Of a DNA stretch of 64,000 nucleotides, positions 56,803-64,000 are shown one piece after another; position 1 is the first letter of the stretch, and each line of letters starts with the position of its first letter. The notes beneath the pieces are model-generated. The model had not been told where the DNA came from. It did not search any database and saw only the letters and a list, made by a program, of their open reading frames with translations. Source of the stretch: Haemophilus parahaemolyticus (GTDB lineage: Bacteria; Pseudomonadota; Gammaproteobacteria; Enterobacterales; Pasteurellaceae); contig NZ_MUXY01000014.1 in NCBI RefSeq assembly GCF_002015035.1, forward strand, positions 19,324-83,323. The letters run 5' to 3'. The position numbers were made by a program, and so were the translations under genes.

Positions 56803-56970
56803 AGTAAGATCAAGTTTTTAATGTAAATGTCATAAATCCTAAAACAAGTAATTATGTGAATTATAACATACTTTCGACATTCTCGTTTCTTTACATAACT
56901 TTTACAAAGTAGATGGCTTAACTATCGATATGATAAAATTCGAACACTTTTTAATAAAGCGGTTAAATTT

Positions 56971-57654
56971 ATGACTAATATTGCAATTATCCCTGCACGT
57001 GCAGGATCAAAAGGTATCTTACACAAAAATCTACAACCTGTTGGAGGTTATTCATTGGTTGCTCGAACTATTATTGCAGCTCAACAAGCTAATGTTTTTG
57101 AGCGTATTATCGTTTCTTCAGATGGTGATGAGATACTAAAGGAAGCTCATAAGTTTCAGGCGGAAGCAATAAAGCGTCCAGGTGAATTAGCTCAAGATAA
57201 TTCTCGTACAATTGATACGATTTTACATACGTTACGGACGTTGAATATTACAGAAGGAATTTGTACTTTATTGCAACCAACAAGTCCTTTGCGTAGTCAC
57301 TTAGATATAAAGAATGCGATGGATATGTTTAAAAATAGTGGAGTAAAATCTGTTATTTCTGCTTGTGAATGTGAACATCATCCGTATAAATCATTTAGTT
57401 TGGCTACTAACGGAGAAATCTTATCTGTCCGTGAAATTAGCGATTTTGAAGCTCCGCGCCAGAGTTTGCCAATTATGTATAGAGCTAATGGAGCAATTTA
57501 TATCAATGACACAGCCTCATTATTAAAAGAAAAATGTTTTTTCATTCAGCCAGCAAAATTTTATCTTATGCCAAGTTACCGCTCCTTAGATATTGATGCT
57601 AAGCAAGATCTAGAATTAGCAGAAATTATTGTTACTCAAGAAAATTATCTATAA
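56971..57654 (+). CDS. neuA: CMP-N-acetylneuraminic acid synthetase
   Basis: A 227-residue nucleotidyltransferase (called siaB in Haemophilus). The signature [21 protein letters not shown] is at the N-terminus, with LQPTSPLR and [10 protein letters not shown] later. It activates sialic acid with CTP for transfer onto lipooligosaccharide or capsule, a host-mimicry step. It stands alone: no sialyltransferase, nan or neuBC gene is next to it. The ribosome site is weak and the DNA is AT-rich relative to the flanking genes. Confidence 0.9.
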   Translation: MTNIAIIPARAGSKGILHKNLQPVGGYSLVARTIIAAQQANVFERIIVSSDGDEILKEAHKFQAEAIKRPGELAQDNSRTIDTILHTLRTLNITEGICTLLQPTSPLRSHLDIKNAMDMFKNSGVKSVISACECEHHPYKSFSLATNGEILSVREISDFEAPRQSLPIMYRANGAIYINDTASLLKEKCFFIQPAKFYLMPSYRSLDIDAKQDLELAEIIVTQENYL

Positions 57655-57658
57655 GAAA

Positions 57659-57690
57659 ACCCCGAGCATCATAAAAATGATGATCGGGAT
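57659..57690. terminator. Shared terminator between neuA and glyA
   Basis: CCCGAGCATCAT pairs with ATGATGATCGGG (one mismatch) around AAAA. It lies between convergent genes; T-rich on the plus side. Confidence 0.75.
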
Positions 57691-57709
57691 TTAATTTTAT
57701 GAATTAAAA

Positions 57710-58975
57710 TTATTTCGTATAAACTGGTAAACGTTTACAAATAGCTAATACTTTTTCTTTCGTTTCAGCAATCACTTGCTCTTCGTTTTCTTTGCCTAAT
57801 GCATCTAACACATCACACATCCAATTGGCTAATTCACGTACATCGTTTTCATTAAAACCACGACGGGTAACAGATGGTGTACCCACACGGATACCTGAAG
57901 TTACAAATGGTTTTTGTGGATCGTTTGGTACTGCATTTTTATTAACGGTGATGTTTGCTTTACCTAATGCCGCATCCGCTGCTTTACCTGTTAAACCTTG
58001 TTTGATGAAACTTACAAGGAATAAGTGGTTTTCTGTGCCGTTTGATACCACATCATAGCCACGTTGTTTGAATACTTCTACCATCGCTTTCGCATTTTTG
58101 ATTACGTTAGCTTGATATTCTTTGTATTCTGGCTCTAAGGCTTCTTTAAAGCATACTGCTTTTGCTGCAATGATGTGAACTAATGGTCCACCTTGATTTG
58201 CTGGGAATACTGATGATTGTAATTTTTTGTAGATCTCTTCATCACCACAAGAAGAAAGAATTAAACCACCACGTGGGCCGCCTAATGTTTTGTGGGTTGT
58301 AGTTGTAACAACGTGTGCGTGCGGTAATGGGTTTGGGTATAAACCTGCCGCGATTAAACCTGCAACGTGTGCCATATCAACGAATAAATATGCACCGACT
58401 TCGTCTGCGATTTCACGCATTTTCGCCCAATCTACGACTTGAGAGTAAGCAGAGAAACCTGCCACGATCATTTTGGGTTTGCACTCTAATGCTTTTTGGC
58501 GAACATCTTCGTAATTGATCACACCATCTGCAGTAATACCGTAAAGCACAGAGTTGTAGATTTTGCCAGAGAAGCTTACTTTGGCACCGTGCGTTAAGTG
58601 ACCGCCGTGGGCTAGATCCATACCTAAAATGGTATCACCTGCGTTGATCAATGCACCGTAAACGGCAGCGTTCGCTTGTGAACCAGAGTGCGGTTGTACA
58701 TTCGCATAATCTGCACCGAATAACTCTTTCGCGCGGTCAATTGCTAATTGTTCCACAATGTCTGCATATTCGCAACCGCCGTAGTAACGTTTGCCTGGGT
58801 AGCCTTCTGCGTATTTGTTAGTGAATTGAGAGCCTTGAGCTTCCATTACACGTGGGCTTGCATAGTTTTCTGATGCGATCAATTCAATGTGTTCTTCTTG
58901 ACGACGATTTTCATCTTGGATTGCTTGCCACAAAACGGGATCGTAATCTTTAATATTCATATTAGCTGTAAACAT
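57710..58975 (-). CDS. glyA: Serine hydroxymethyltransferase
   Basis: A 421-residue PLP enzyme that converts serine plus tetrahydrofolate to glycine and methylene-tetrahydrofolate. The cofactor lysine is in [13 protein letters not shown]. The start at 58975 ([12 protein letters not shown]) has AGGAGGC just upstream. A PurR box lies 62-77 bases before the start, consistent with its role in purine one-carbon supply. Confidence 0.97.
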   Translation of the reverse strand: MFTANMNIKDYDPVLWQAIQDENRRQEEHIELIASENYASPRVMEAQGSQFTNKYAEGYPGKRYYGGCEYADIVEQLAIDRAKELFGADYANVQPHSGSQANAAVYGALINAGDTILGMDLAHGGHLTHGAKVSFSGKIYNSVLYGITADGVINYEDVRQKALECKPKMIVAGFSAYSQVVDWAKMREIADEVGAYLFVDMAHVAGLIAAGLYPNPLPHAHVVTTTTHKTLGGPRGGLILSSCGDEEIYKKLQSSVFPANQGGPLVHIIAAKAVCFKEALEPEYKEYQANVIKNAKAMVEVFKQRGYDVVSNGTENHLFLVSFIKQGLTGKAADAALGKANITVNKNAVPNDPQKPFVTSGIRVGTPSVTRRGFNENDVRELANWMCDVLDALGKENEEQVIAETKEKVLAICKRLPVYTK

Positions 58976-59036
58976 TCAAGCCTCCTGTAACTCGATAAAT
59001 TCAACTTAAAAATTCGATTTTAGTAAAAATGCTTTT

Positions 59037-59052
59037 ACGCAAACGTTTTCGT
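59037..59052 (-). promoter_or_regulatory. PurR box upstream of glyA
   Basis: ACGCAAACGTTTTCGT is identical to the commonly quoted E. coli PurR consensus. glyA is a known PurR target in E. coli. A perfect match at this place is very unlikely by chance. Confidence 0.88.
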
Positions 59053-59171
59053 TTTAAAAAGACAACGCATTCTACTCATTTTTCACAACAAGCGGTAGCT
59101 TTTTTCGAATAATTTGCGTGTTAAATCTTCATAATCACTATGAAGAATAATCATCTTTATATAAAACTACA

Positions 59172-60059
59172 TTAGAATAATTTACTTGCCCAGCCTAGTT
59201 TTGAGCCAAGCACGGTAAAATAATTATAATCATTGAGATGCAATAAGTGCAATTTATCTGTACTTTTTCGCACTATTACGCGATCTTCTGCGGTAAATGG
59301 CAATACTGTTTGCCCATCGCAACTCACTTCTAAATGTGGTTGATTATGTTGAGAAAAACGCAAAGAGATATGGCTATCGCCATCCACAACCAATGGGCGT
59401 GAAGAAAGCGTATGTGGATGCATTGGCACAAGGGCAATGGCATTCATATTTGGGGTAAGGATAGGACCACCAGCCGAGAGAGAGTAAGCGGTTGAGCCTG
59501 TTGGGGTAGCAATAATCAATCCATCAGAACGTTGAGAAAAAGCGAATTTGCCATCAATATACACTTCAAATTCAATAATGCGTGCCACTTGGCTTGGATG
59601 AGCAACCACTTCATTAAGTGCGTTGCTTGAGGCAATAATCTTGCCATTACGTTCAATATGAGCTTCTAATAAAAAACGTTCTTCGATCAGAAACTCACCT
59701 TTTTCAAGGCAACTATAAAGCTGTTCAAAAGCCGTTTGTGGTGCAATGTCGGTCAGAAAACCAAGATTACCGCGATTGATACCGATCAACGGTACTTTAT
59801 ATTTAGCGAGTGCTCTAGCCATACCAAGCATATTACCATCGCCGCCAATGACGATCACAAGGTGAGTATTTTCGCCAATCGCTTTCAATGAATATCCTTC
59901 TGTAAGGTGTAATTGCTCGGCAATTTTCTCTTCGACTAATACATTATAATGGCGATCTTTCAGCCAATTATAGACCGCCAAATGGGTTTCTAAAGCACTA
60001 TCATGACGAGGATTGCCTACAATGCCTATAGTTTGGAATGATCTTTCTAATTTACTCAT
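59172..60059 (-). CDS. nadK: NAD kinase
   Basis: A 295-residue enzyme that phosphorylates NAD to NADP. Motifs: [15 protein letters not shown] near the start and [17 protein letters not shown] in the catalytic domain. The ATG at 60059 gives [15 protein letters not shown]; the longer frame would overlap lptG. It starts four bases after the lptG stop codon, so it is probably translated from the lptFG mRNA. Confidence 0.96.
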   Translation of the reverse strand: MSKLERSFQTIGIVGNPRHDSALETHLAVYNWLKDRHYNVLVEEKIAEQLHLTEGYSLKAIGENTHLVIVIGGDGNMLGMARALAKYKVPLIGINRGNLGFLTDIAPQTAFEQLYSCLEKGEFLIEERFLLEAHIERNGKIIASSNALNEVVAHPSQVARIIEFEVYIDGKFAFSQRSDGLIIATPTGSTAYSLSAGGPILTPNMNAIALVPMHPHTLSSRPLVVDGDSHISLRFSQHNQPHLEVSCDGQTVLPFTAEDRVIVRKSTDKLHLLHLNDYNYFTVLGSKLGWASKLF

Positions 60060-60063
60060 TTTG

Positions 60064-61146
60064 CTAATCCCGTTTTTTTGCCAATAACCACCAGACAATA
60101 GTTAAGCAAATCAAGCTCGGAATGAGTGCACCGATAAAGGTTGGAATCCACGTAAATACTAAGGTCATATTACCGAAAGTAATATTCGAGACATAGAACA
60201 CGAAACCCGCGATAATCCCGATAAAGAGTTTGGTTCCCATTGCACTGCTGCGAAGCGGTCCAAAAACGAAAGAGATTGCCAATAACATCATTACTGCCAT
60301 TGAAATCGGTTGATAAACTTTACGCCAGAAGGCAATTTCAAAGCGTTTGGAATCTTGCCCTGTTTCTTTCAAGAAACCCACATAATCAGACAATCCTGAA
60401 ATAGAAAGAGATTCTGGTTTGAGCGACACGATACCCAATTTACTTGGGGTAATCGTGGTTTGCCACACTTGATCGGCTTCTTTATTTTGCTGGATTTGGT
60501 TCTCGCTAATTAGTGATTTTTCTACTTTTTGTAACTGCCATTGATTATCCCTATAAACCGCACGATCCGCTTGTGTGATAGCCTTCAAAGCTTTGTTATC
60601 AAAGTGATAAATCGATACGCTGTTAAGTTCGTGCTCATTGTTGATATGGCGAATATAGATAAAATCTTGCCCATCTTTTGCCCAGAAGCCACCTGTAGTT
60701 GCCAGCATTGAGCCGCCGCTTTGGGCAATTGAACGCATATTTCGTGCATATTGCTCCGTTTGTGGGATGCCCCATTCGCTTAAAAACATGGTGAGAAAAA
60801 TCAGGGGTAGGGCGGTTTTCATCACCGCTAAACCAATGCGGAAACGAGAGAACCCCGATGCCTGCATTACCACCAATTCACTGCGACTAGCAAGATTGCC
60901 TAAACCAAGCAAGCCACCAATTAACACGACTACGGGGATAATTTCTTTAATGTCGCTTGGTAACATCAACAAGGCATAATAAGTAGCGATTATCGCATCG
61001 TAGCTGCCTTTACCGACATCTTTGAACTCTTCCACCAATTTCACGATAAAAATTAGGCCACTAATGGCAAGCAGTACGGCAAAAATCATCGCTAAAATGC
61101 TTTTGCCAATATAGCGTTCTAAAATATTCATTCCAAAAATTTTCAT
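60064..61146 (-). CDS. lptG: LPS export permease LptG
   Basis: A 360-residue inner-membrane protein: helices near residues 14-35, 60-80 and 100-120, a periplasmic beta-jellyroll (about 130-260), and three C-terminal helices. It works with LptF and LptB to extract lipopolysaccharide. The start [18 protein letters not shown] overlaps the lptF stop codon by one base (TAATG), so the pair is coupled. Confidence 0.95.
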   Translation of the reverse strand: MKIFGMNILERYIGKSILAMIFAVLLAISGLIFIVKLVEEFKDVGKGSYDAIIATYYALLMLPSDIKEIIPVVVLIGGLLGLGNLASRSELVVMQASGFSRFRIGLAVMKTALPLIFLTMFLSEWGIPQTEQYARNMRSIAQSGGSMLATTGGFWAKDGQDFIYIRHINNEHELNSVSIYHFDNKALKAITQADRAVYRDNQWQLQKVEKSLISENQIQQNKEADQVWQTTITPSKLGIVSLKPESLSISGLSDYVGFLKETGQDSKRFEIAFWRKVYQPISMAVMMLLAISFVFGPLRSSAMGTKLFIGIIAGFVFYVSNITFGNMTLVFTWIPTFIGALIPSLICLTIVWWLLAKKRD

Positions 61147-62249
61147 TATGCCCCCTCTTTTTTGAAAGAGAAGCGATAGCGAATAGCAGACATCCATCGC
61201 GTTTCCCAGCTATTCATTACAATGCCAAGTATTAAGAATGCTATCGAAACTGCAGGCATAAAAATAGATGCATCTATCTTGCCCGAAGCCCCAGAGGATT
61301 TTAATGAACTTTGCAATAAAAAGTAGATTAAATAGAGCAATACCGCAGGAATAATTTTCGCAAATCGCCCTTGACGCGGGTTTACGCTACTCATTGGCAC
61401 GGCTAATAATGCCATCAAAGGCACCGCAAACACAAGGGCAAAACGCCATTGTAATTCGGCTTTTGCTTCAGGTGATTTGTCTGCCATTAGGCTAGAAAAA
61501 TCGGCACGCTGCATTAATTTATCACTGGAGTTTACATCTTGATAGCCCAAATAAGCGGTGTAATTATCAAAATGAGAAATACGGAAATCGGCTGTTTTTG
61601 CTGTGCCTTCATAGCGGGTACTCTCTTTTAGAGTGAGCAATTGATCGCCATTCGGCAAACCTTGTAATACGCCTGTATCCGCTACCACCACAGAGGGACG
61701 ATTTTTCTTTTGTTGATCAGGCTGGAACACATAAATATCATTCAAAGTATTCGCTTCATTATTGATATTCTCAATAAATAATACATAACCACCCGCGGTC
61801 ATAAATTGGCCTGCTGAAAGAGCTGAAAAACGCGGGTTAGATTTCGCTTCTGCCAAAATTTTGCTTTGCATATCAATTGCCCAAGGGGTGAGCGAAAAGA
61901 CGTTGTAAGCCGCCAAAGCAGTGGTAAAAATCGAAAGAAATAATGCCACACGAGTCAATAGACCTTGCCCCACACCGCAAGCACGCATCACCGTGATTTC
62001 ACTTTCCGCATATAAACGTCCAAGGGTAAGCAACAATGCCACAAAGAGCGAAAGCGGCAACATAAATTGCGACAGAGCTGGCATTCCTAAGCCTAATAAA
62101 CTGAGCACTAAATCGGTTGGCACTTTCCCACTTACGGCAGAATTAAGCACACTAATCAGTTGCTGGCTAAAAAACATCAGTAACAAGATAAATAGAATCG
62201 CTATTTGGCTTTTAAAAATCTCTTTCGTTAAATATCGGCTTAAAATCAC
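61146..62249 (-). CDS. lptF: LPS export permease LptF
   Basis: A 367-residue partner of LptG with the same topology. N-terminal ILSRYLTKEIFKSQIAILFILLL, and a motif-rich ESEITVMRACG loop that contacts LptB. The start codon is GTG. lptF-lptG is divergent from pepA, the usual arrangement in gammaproteobacteria. Confidence 0.95.
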   Translation of the reverse strand: MILSRYLTKEIFKSQIAILFILLLMFFSQQLISVLNSAVSGKVPTDLVLSLLGLGMPALSQFMLPLSLFVALLLTLGRLYAESEITVMRACGVGQGLLTRVALFLSIFTTALAAYNVFSLTPWAIDMQSKILAEAKSNPRFSALSAGQFMTAGGYVLFIENINNEANTLNDIYVFQPDQQKKNRPSVVVADTGVLQGLPNGDQLLTLKESTRYEGTAKTADFRISHFDNYTAYLGYQDVNSSDKLMQRADFSSLMADKSPEAKAELQWRFALVFAVPLMALLAVPMSSVNPRQGRFAKIIPAVLLYLIYFLLQSSLKSSGASGKIDASIFMPAVSIAFLILGIVMNSWETRWMSAIRYRFSFKKEGA

Positions 62250-62371
62250 AATCGGGTTCTCTATAAATTATGCTTGCAATTTCTTTGCAAATCGGTAGTT
62301 TATGACCTGTACTTTATGGCTTGGTTCAAGTGGTTGATTTTTTCACTTATTTTGCTAATTTTCGAGTAAAA

Positions 62372-62398
62372 TTGACCGCTTGAAAAAGGTGCTATGAT
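62372..62398 (+). promoter_or_regulatory. Possible pepA promoter
   Basis: TTGACC and TATGAT, but the spacer is only 15 bases. The -35 overlaps an uptake-signal-like sequence. Low confidence. Confidence 0.35.
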
Positions 62399-62432
62399 AC
62401 CTCTTTCTTAGAAAAAAATCACGGGAGCATTT

Positions 62433-63926
62433 ATGGAATTTAATGTAAAAAATGGCAGTATTGAAAAACAACGTACGGGCTGTGTGATCGTTGGCGTGTA
62501 TGAAACCCGCCGATTTAGCGAATCTGCCGAAGAATTAGACCGCTTGAGCGAAGGCTATTTAAGCAACATTTTACGCAAAGGTGATTTAGATGGCAAAGTG
62601 GGGCAAACGCTTCTATTACATCACGTACCGAATGTACCCGCAGATCGCGTGTTATTAGTCGGCTGTGGCAAAGAACGTGAGCTTACCGAACGCCAATACA
62701 AACAACTCACACAAAAAGCGGTGCAGGTGTTAAACGAAACTGGAGCAACTGAAGCCGTTTCGTTCTTAAGTGAACTACATGTGAAAGGTCGCTCAACTTA
62801 TTGGAACATCCGTTTTGCGATTGAAGCCATCCAAGAGCTACTTTACAGCTATAACGAATTTAAAAGCGTTAAACCTGAAACCAAGCGTGAGTTACGCCGT
62901 GTGATTTTTAATGTTGCCAATCGCAAAGAGTTAGCTGAAGCAGAGCGAGCTTTAGCTCATGGGCAAGCGGTTACGTTAGGAATAAGTTTTGCAAAAAATG
63001 TGGCGAATTGTCCACCAAATGTGTGTAATCCAGCCTATTTAGCAAAATTAGCAACCCAATTAGCCGAAGATTACAACAACATTACCACCACGATTATAGA
63101 TGAAAAAGCGATGGAAGAATTAGGTATGAATGCCTATTTGGCGGTTTCTCGTGGTTCTGAAAACCCTGCTTATTTGTCTGTCATTGAATTCAAAAATCAT
63201 CCAAATCCCGATGCCAAACCGATTGTGTTAGTCGGTAAAGGCTTAACTTTCGACTCGGGCGGTATTTCCATCAAACCGTCTGAAGCAATGGATGAAATGA
63301 AATACGATATGGGTGGTGCAGCTTCAGTTTATGGCACAATGAAAGCCTTGGCTGAAATGAACTTGCCACTGAATGTTATCGGCGTATTAGCAGGCTGTGA
63401 AAATATGCCAGATGGCAATGCTTACCGCCCTGGCGATATTCTCACTACGATGAACGGCTTAACGGTCGAAGTGTTAAATACCGATGCCGAAGGTCGCTTA
63501 GTGCTATGCGATACGCTCACTTATGTCGAACGTTTTGATCCTGAATTGGTAATCGATGTCGCTACCTTAACAGGGGCGTGCATGATTGCATTAGGTGCTC
63601 ATAACAGTGGATTGATGTCTACTCATAATAATCTTGCACACGATTTGCTTAATGCTGCCGAAGAAGCAGATGATAAGGCATGGCGTTTACCACTAGGCGA
63701 AGAATATCAAGAACAGCTTAAGTCTAACTTTGCTGATCTTGCCAACATTGGCGGGCGTTTAGGTGGAGCTATTACCGCAGGGCAGTTCTTATCGAACTTT
63801 ACTAAAAAATATGCTTGGGCACATTTAGATATTGCGGGCACAGCTTGGAAATCAGGGGCAAGCAAAGGTGCAACAGGTCGCCCAGTGCCGTTGTTGAGTC
63901 AGTTTTTGATTAGCAAAGCCAAATAG
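62433..63926 (+). CDS. pepA: Leucyl aminopeptidase (M17)
   Basis: A 497-residue cytosolic metallopeptidase that removes N-terminal residues from peptides; E. coli PepA also binds DNA in Xer recombination. The two-metal site is visible in [29 protein letters not shown] and [10 protein letters not shown]. Length fits the family (about 500). The start has GGGAGCA upstream. Confidence 0.96.
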   Translation: MEFNVKNGSIEKQRTGCVIVGVYETRRFSESAEELDRLSEGYLSNILRKGDLDGKVGQTLLLHHVPNVPADRVLLVGCGKERELTERQYKQLTQKAVQVLNETGATEAVSFLSELHVKGRSTYWNIRFAIEAIQELLYSYNEFKSVKPETKRELRRVIFNVANRKELAEAERALAHGQAVTLGISFAKNVANCPPNVCNPAYLAKLATQLAEDYNNITTTIIDEKAMEELGMNAYLAVSRGSENPAYLSVIEFKNHPNPDAKPIVLVGKGLTFDSGGISIKPSEAMDEMKYDMGGAASVYGTMKALAEMNLPLNVIGVLAGCENMPDGNAYRPGDILTTMNGLTVEVLNTDAEGRLVLCDTLTYVERFDPELVIDVATLTGACMIALGAHNSGLMSTHNNLAHDLLNAAEEADDKAWRLPLGEEYQEQLKSNFADLANIGGRLGGAITAGQFLSNFTKKYAWAHLDIAGTAWKSGASKGATGRPVPLLSQFLISKAK

Positions 63927-63938
63927 TTAATCATTATA

Positions 63939-63999
63939 GGAGCAAATTACATTTGCCCTAATGATCTTAATATTTTGGGGTAAATGTAATTTGCCCCTT
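63939..63999. repeat. Inverted repeat after pepA (possible terminator or dispersed unit)
   Basis: GGAGCAAATTACATTTGCCC is mirrored by GGGGTAAATGTAATTTGCCC with two non-matching positions. The arms are separated by about 20 bases and the window ends at the right arm. The clean GGGGCAAAT/ATTTGCCCC ends look like a dispersed palindromic unit rather than a simple terminator. Confidence 0.55.
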
Positions 64000-64000
64000 G

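Overview
This window is a chromosomal segment from a gammaproteobacterium of the family Pasteurellaceae. The protein sequences and gene clusters fit this (thrAB with a leader, fruBKA with a double-HPr FruB, hemCDXY, cydABX-ybgE-ybgC-tolQRAB-pal, lptFG next to pepA). So does the density of the 9-mer ACAAGCGGT and its complement; I located 19 exact copies. That 9-mer is the core of the 'Apl-type' DNA uptake signal sequence, which points to the Actinobacillus / Mannheimia / Bibersteinia / Glaesserella side of the family rather than Haemophilus influenzae or Pasteurella multocida. I cannot name the species.

Layout: (1) 1-2.3 kb: the tail of a sodium-dependent transporter, then an ACT-domain regulator paired with a DUF711 protein. 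(2) 2.3-7.6 kb: typA, then secF-secD-yajC on the minus strand. (3) 7.8-11.4 kb: a threonine operon (leader peptide with attenuator, thrA, thrB) that lacks thrC next door. (4) 11.5-16.6 kb: a large TonB-dependent outer-membrane receptor, sodA, ndk and modE. (5) 16.8-21.1 kb: fructose PTS operon fruBKA. (6) 21.2-28.5 kb: yhbY, pgpB-nagK, a long inverted repeat, gloB and the haem cluster hemC-hemD-hemX-hemY. (7) 28.5-29.4 kb: a scar region with a decayed IS481-type element, the last codons of a phage-type integrase, and two tRNA genes (Arg-UCU, Pro-UGG). (8) 29.5-44.6 kb: folD, rng, lysS, trxA, a PurR-box-controlled purine permease, a SulP transporter, rodZ-ispG-hisS-yfgM, a VirK/YbjX protein, pnuC, serB, yajQ. 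(9) 44.7-45.5 kb: a small cysteine-containing protein gene and a second decayed IS481-type copy. (10) 45.7-53.8 kb: the cyd-tol-pal cluster on the minus strand. (11) 54-64 kb: a small secreted protein, a YwiC-like membrane protein, thiI, a stand-alone CMP-sialic acid synthetase, glyA with a PurR box, nadK, lptG-lptF, and pepA.

Most of the window is core metabolism and envelope biology. Envelope and export functions (SecDF-YajC, YfgM, Tol-Pal, LptFG, RodZ, PgpB) make up a large share. Regulation visible in the sequence includes a Thr/Ile-rich attenuator before thrA, PurR operators before glyA and the permease, a Cra/FruR-like operator before fruB, and an inverted-repeat-rich promoter before the outer-membrane receptor. 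I did not find a clearly new defence, mobile or biosynthetic system. The best leads for follow-up are the unexplained intergenic structures (an orphan UUCG terminator between modE and fruB, a strong hairpin between cydA and the divergent small secreted protein, a 15-bp stem inside yajC-secD), the relic integration site at tRNA-Arg, and several small genes shorter than usual gene-finder limits.
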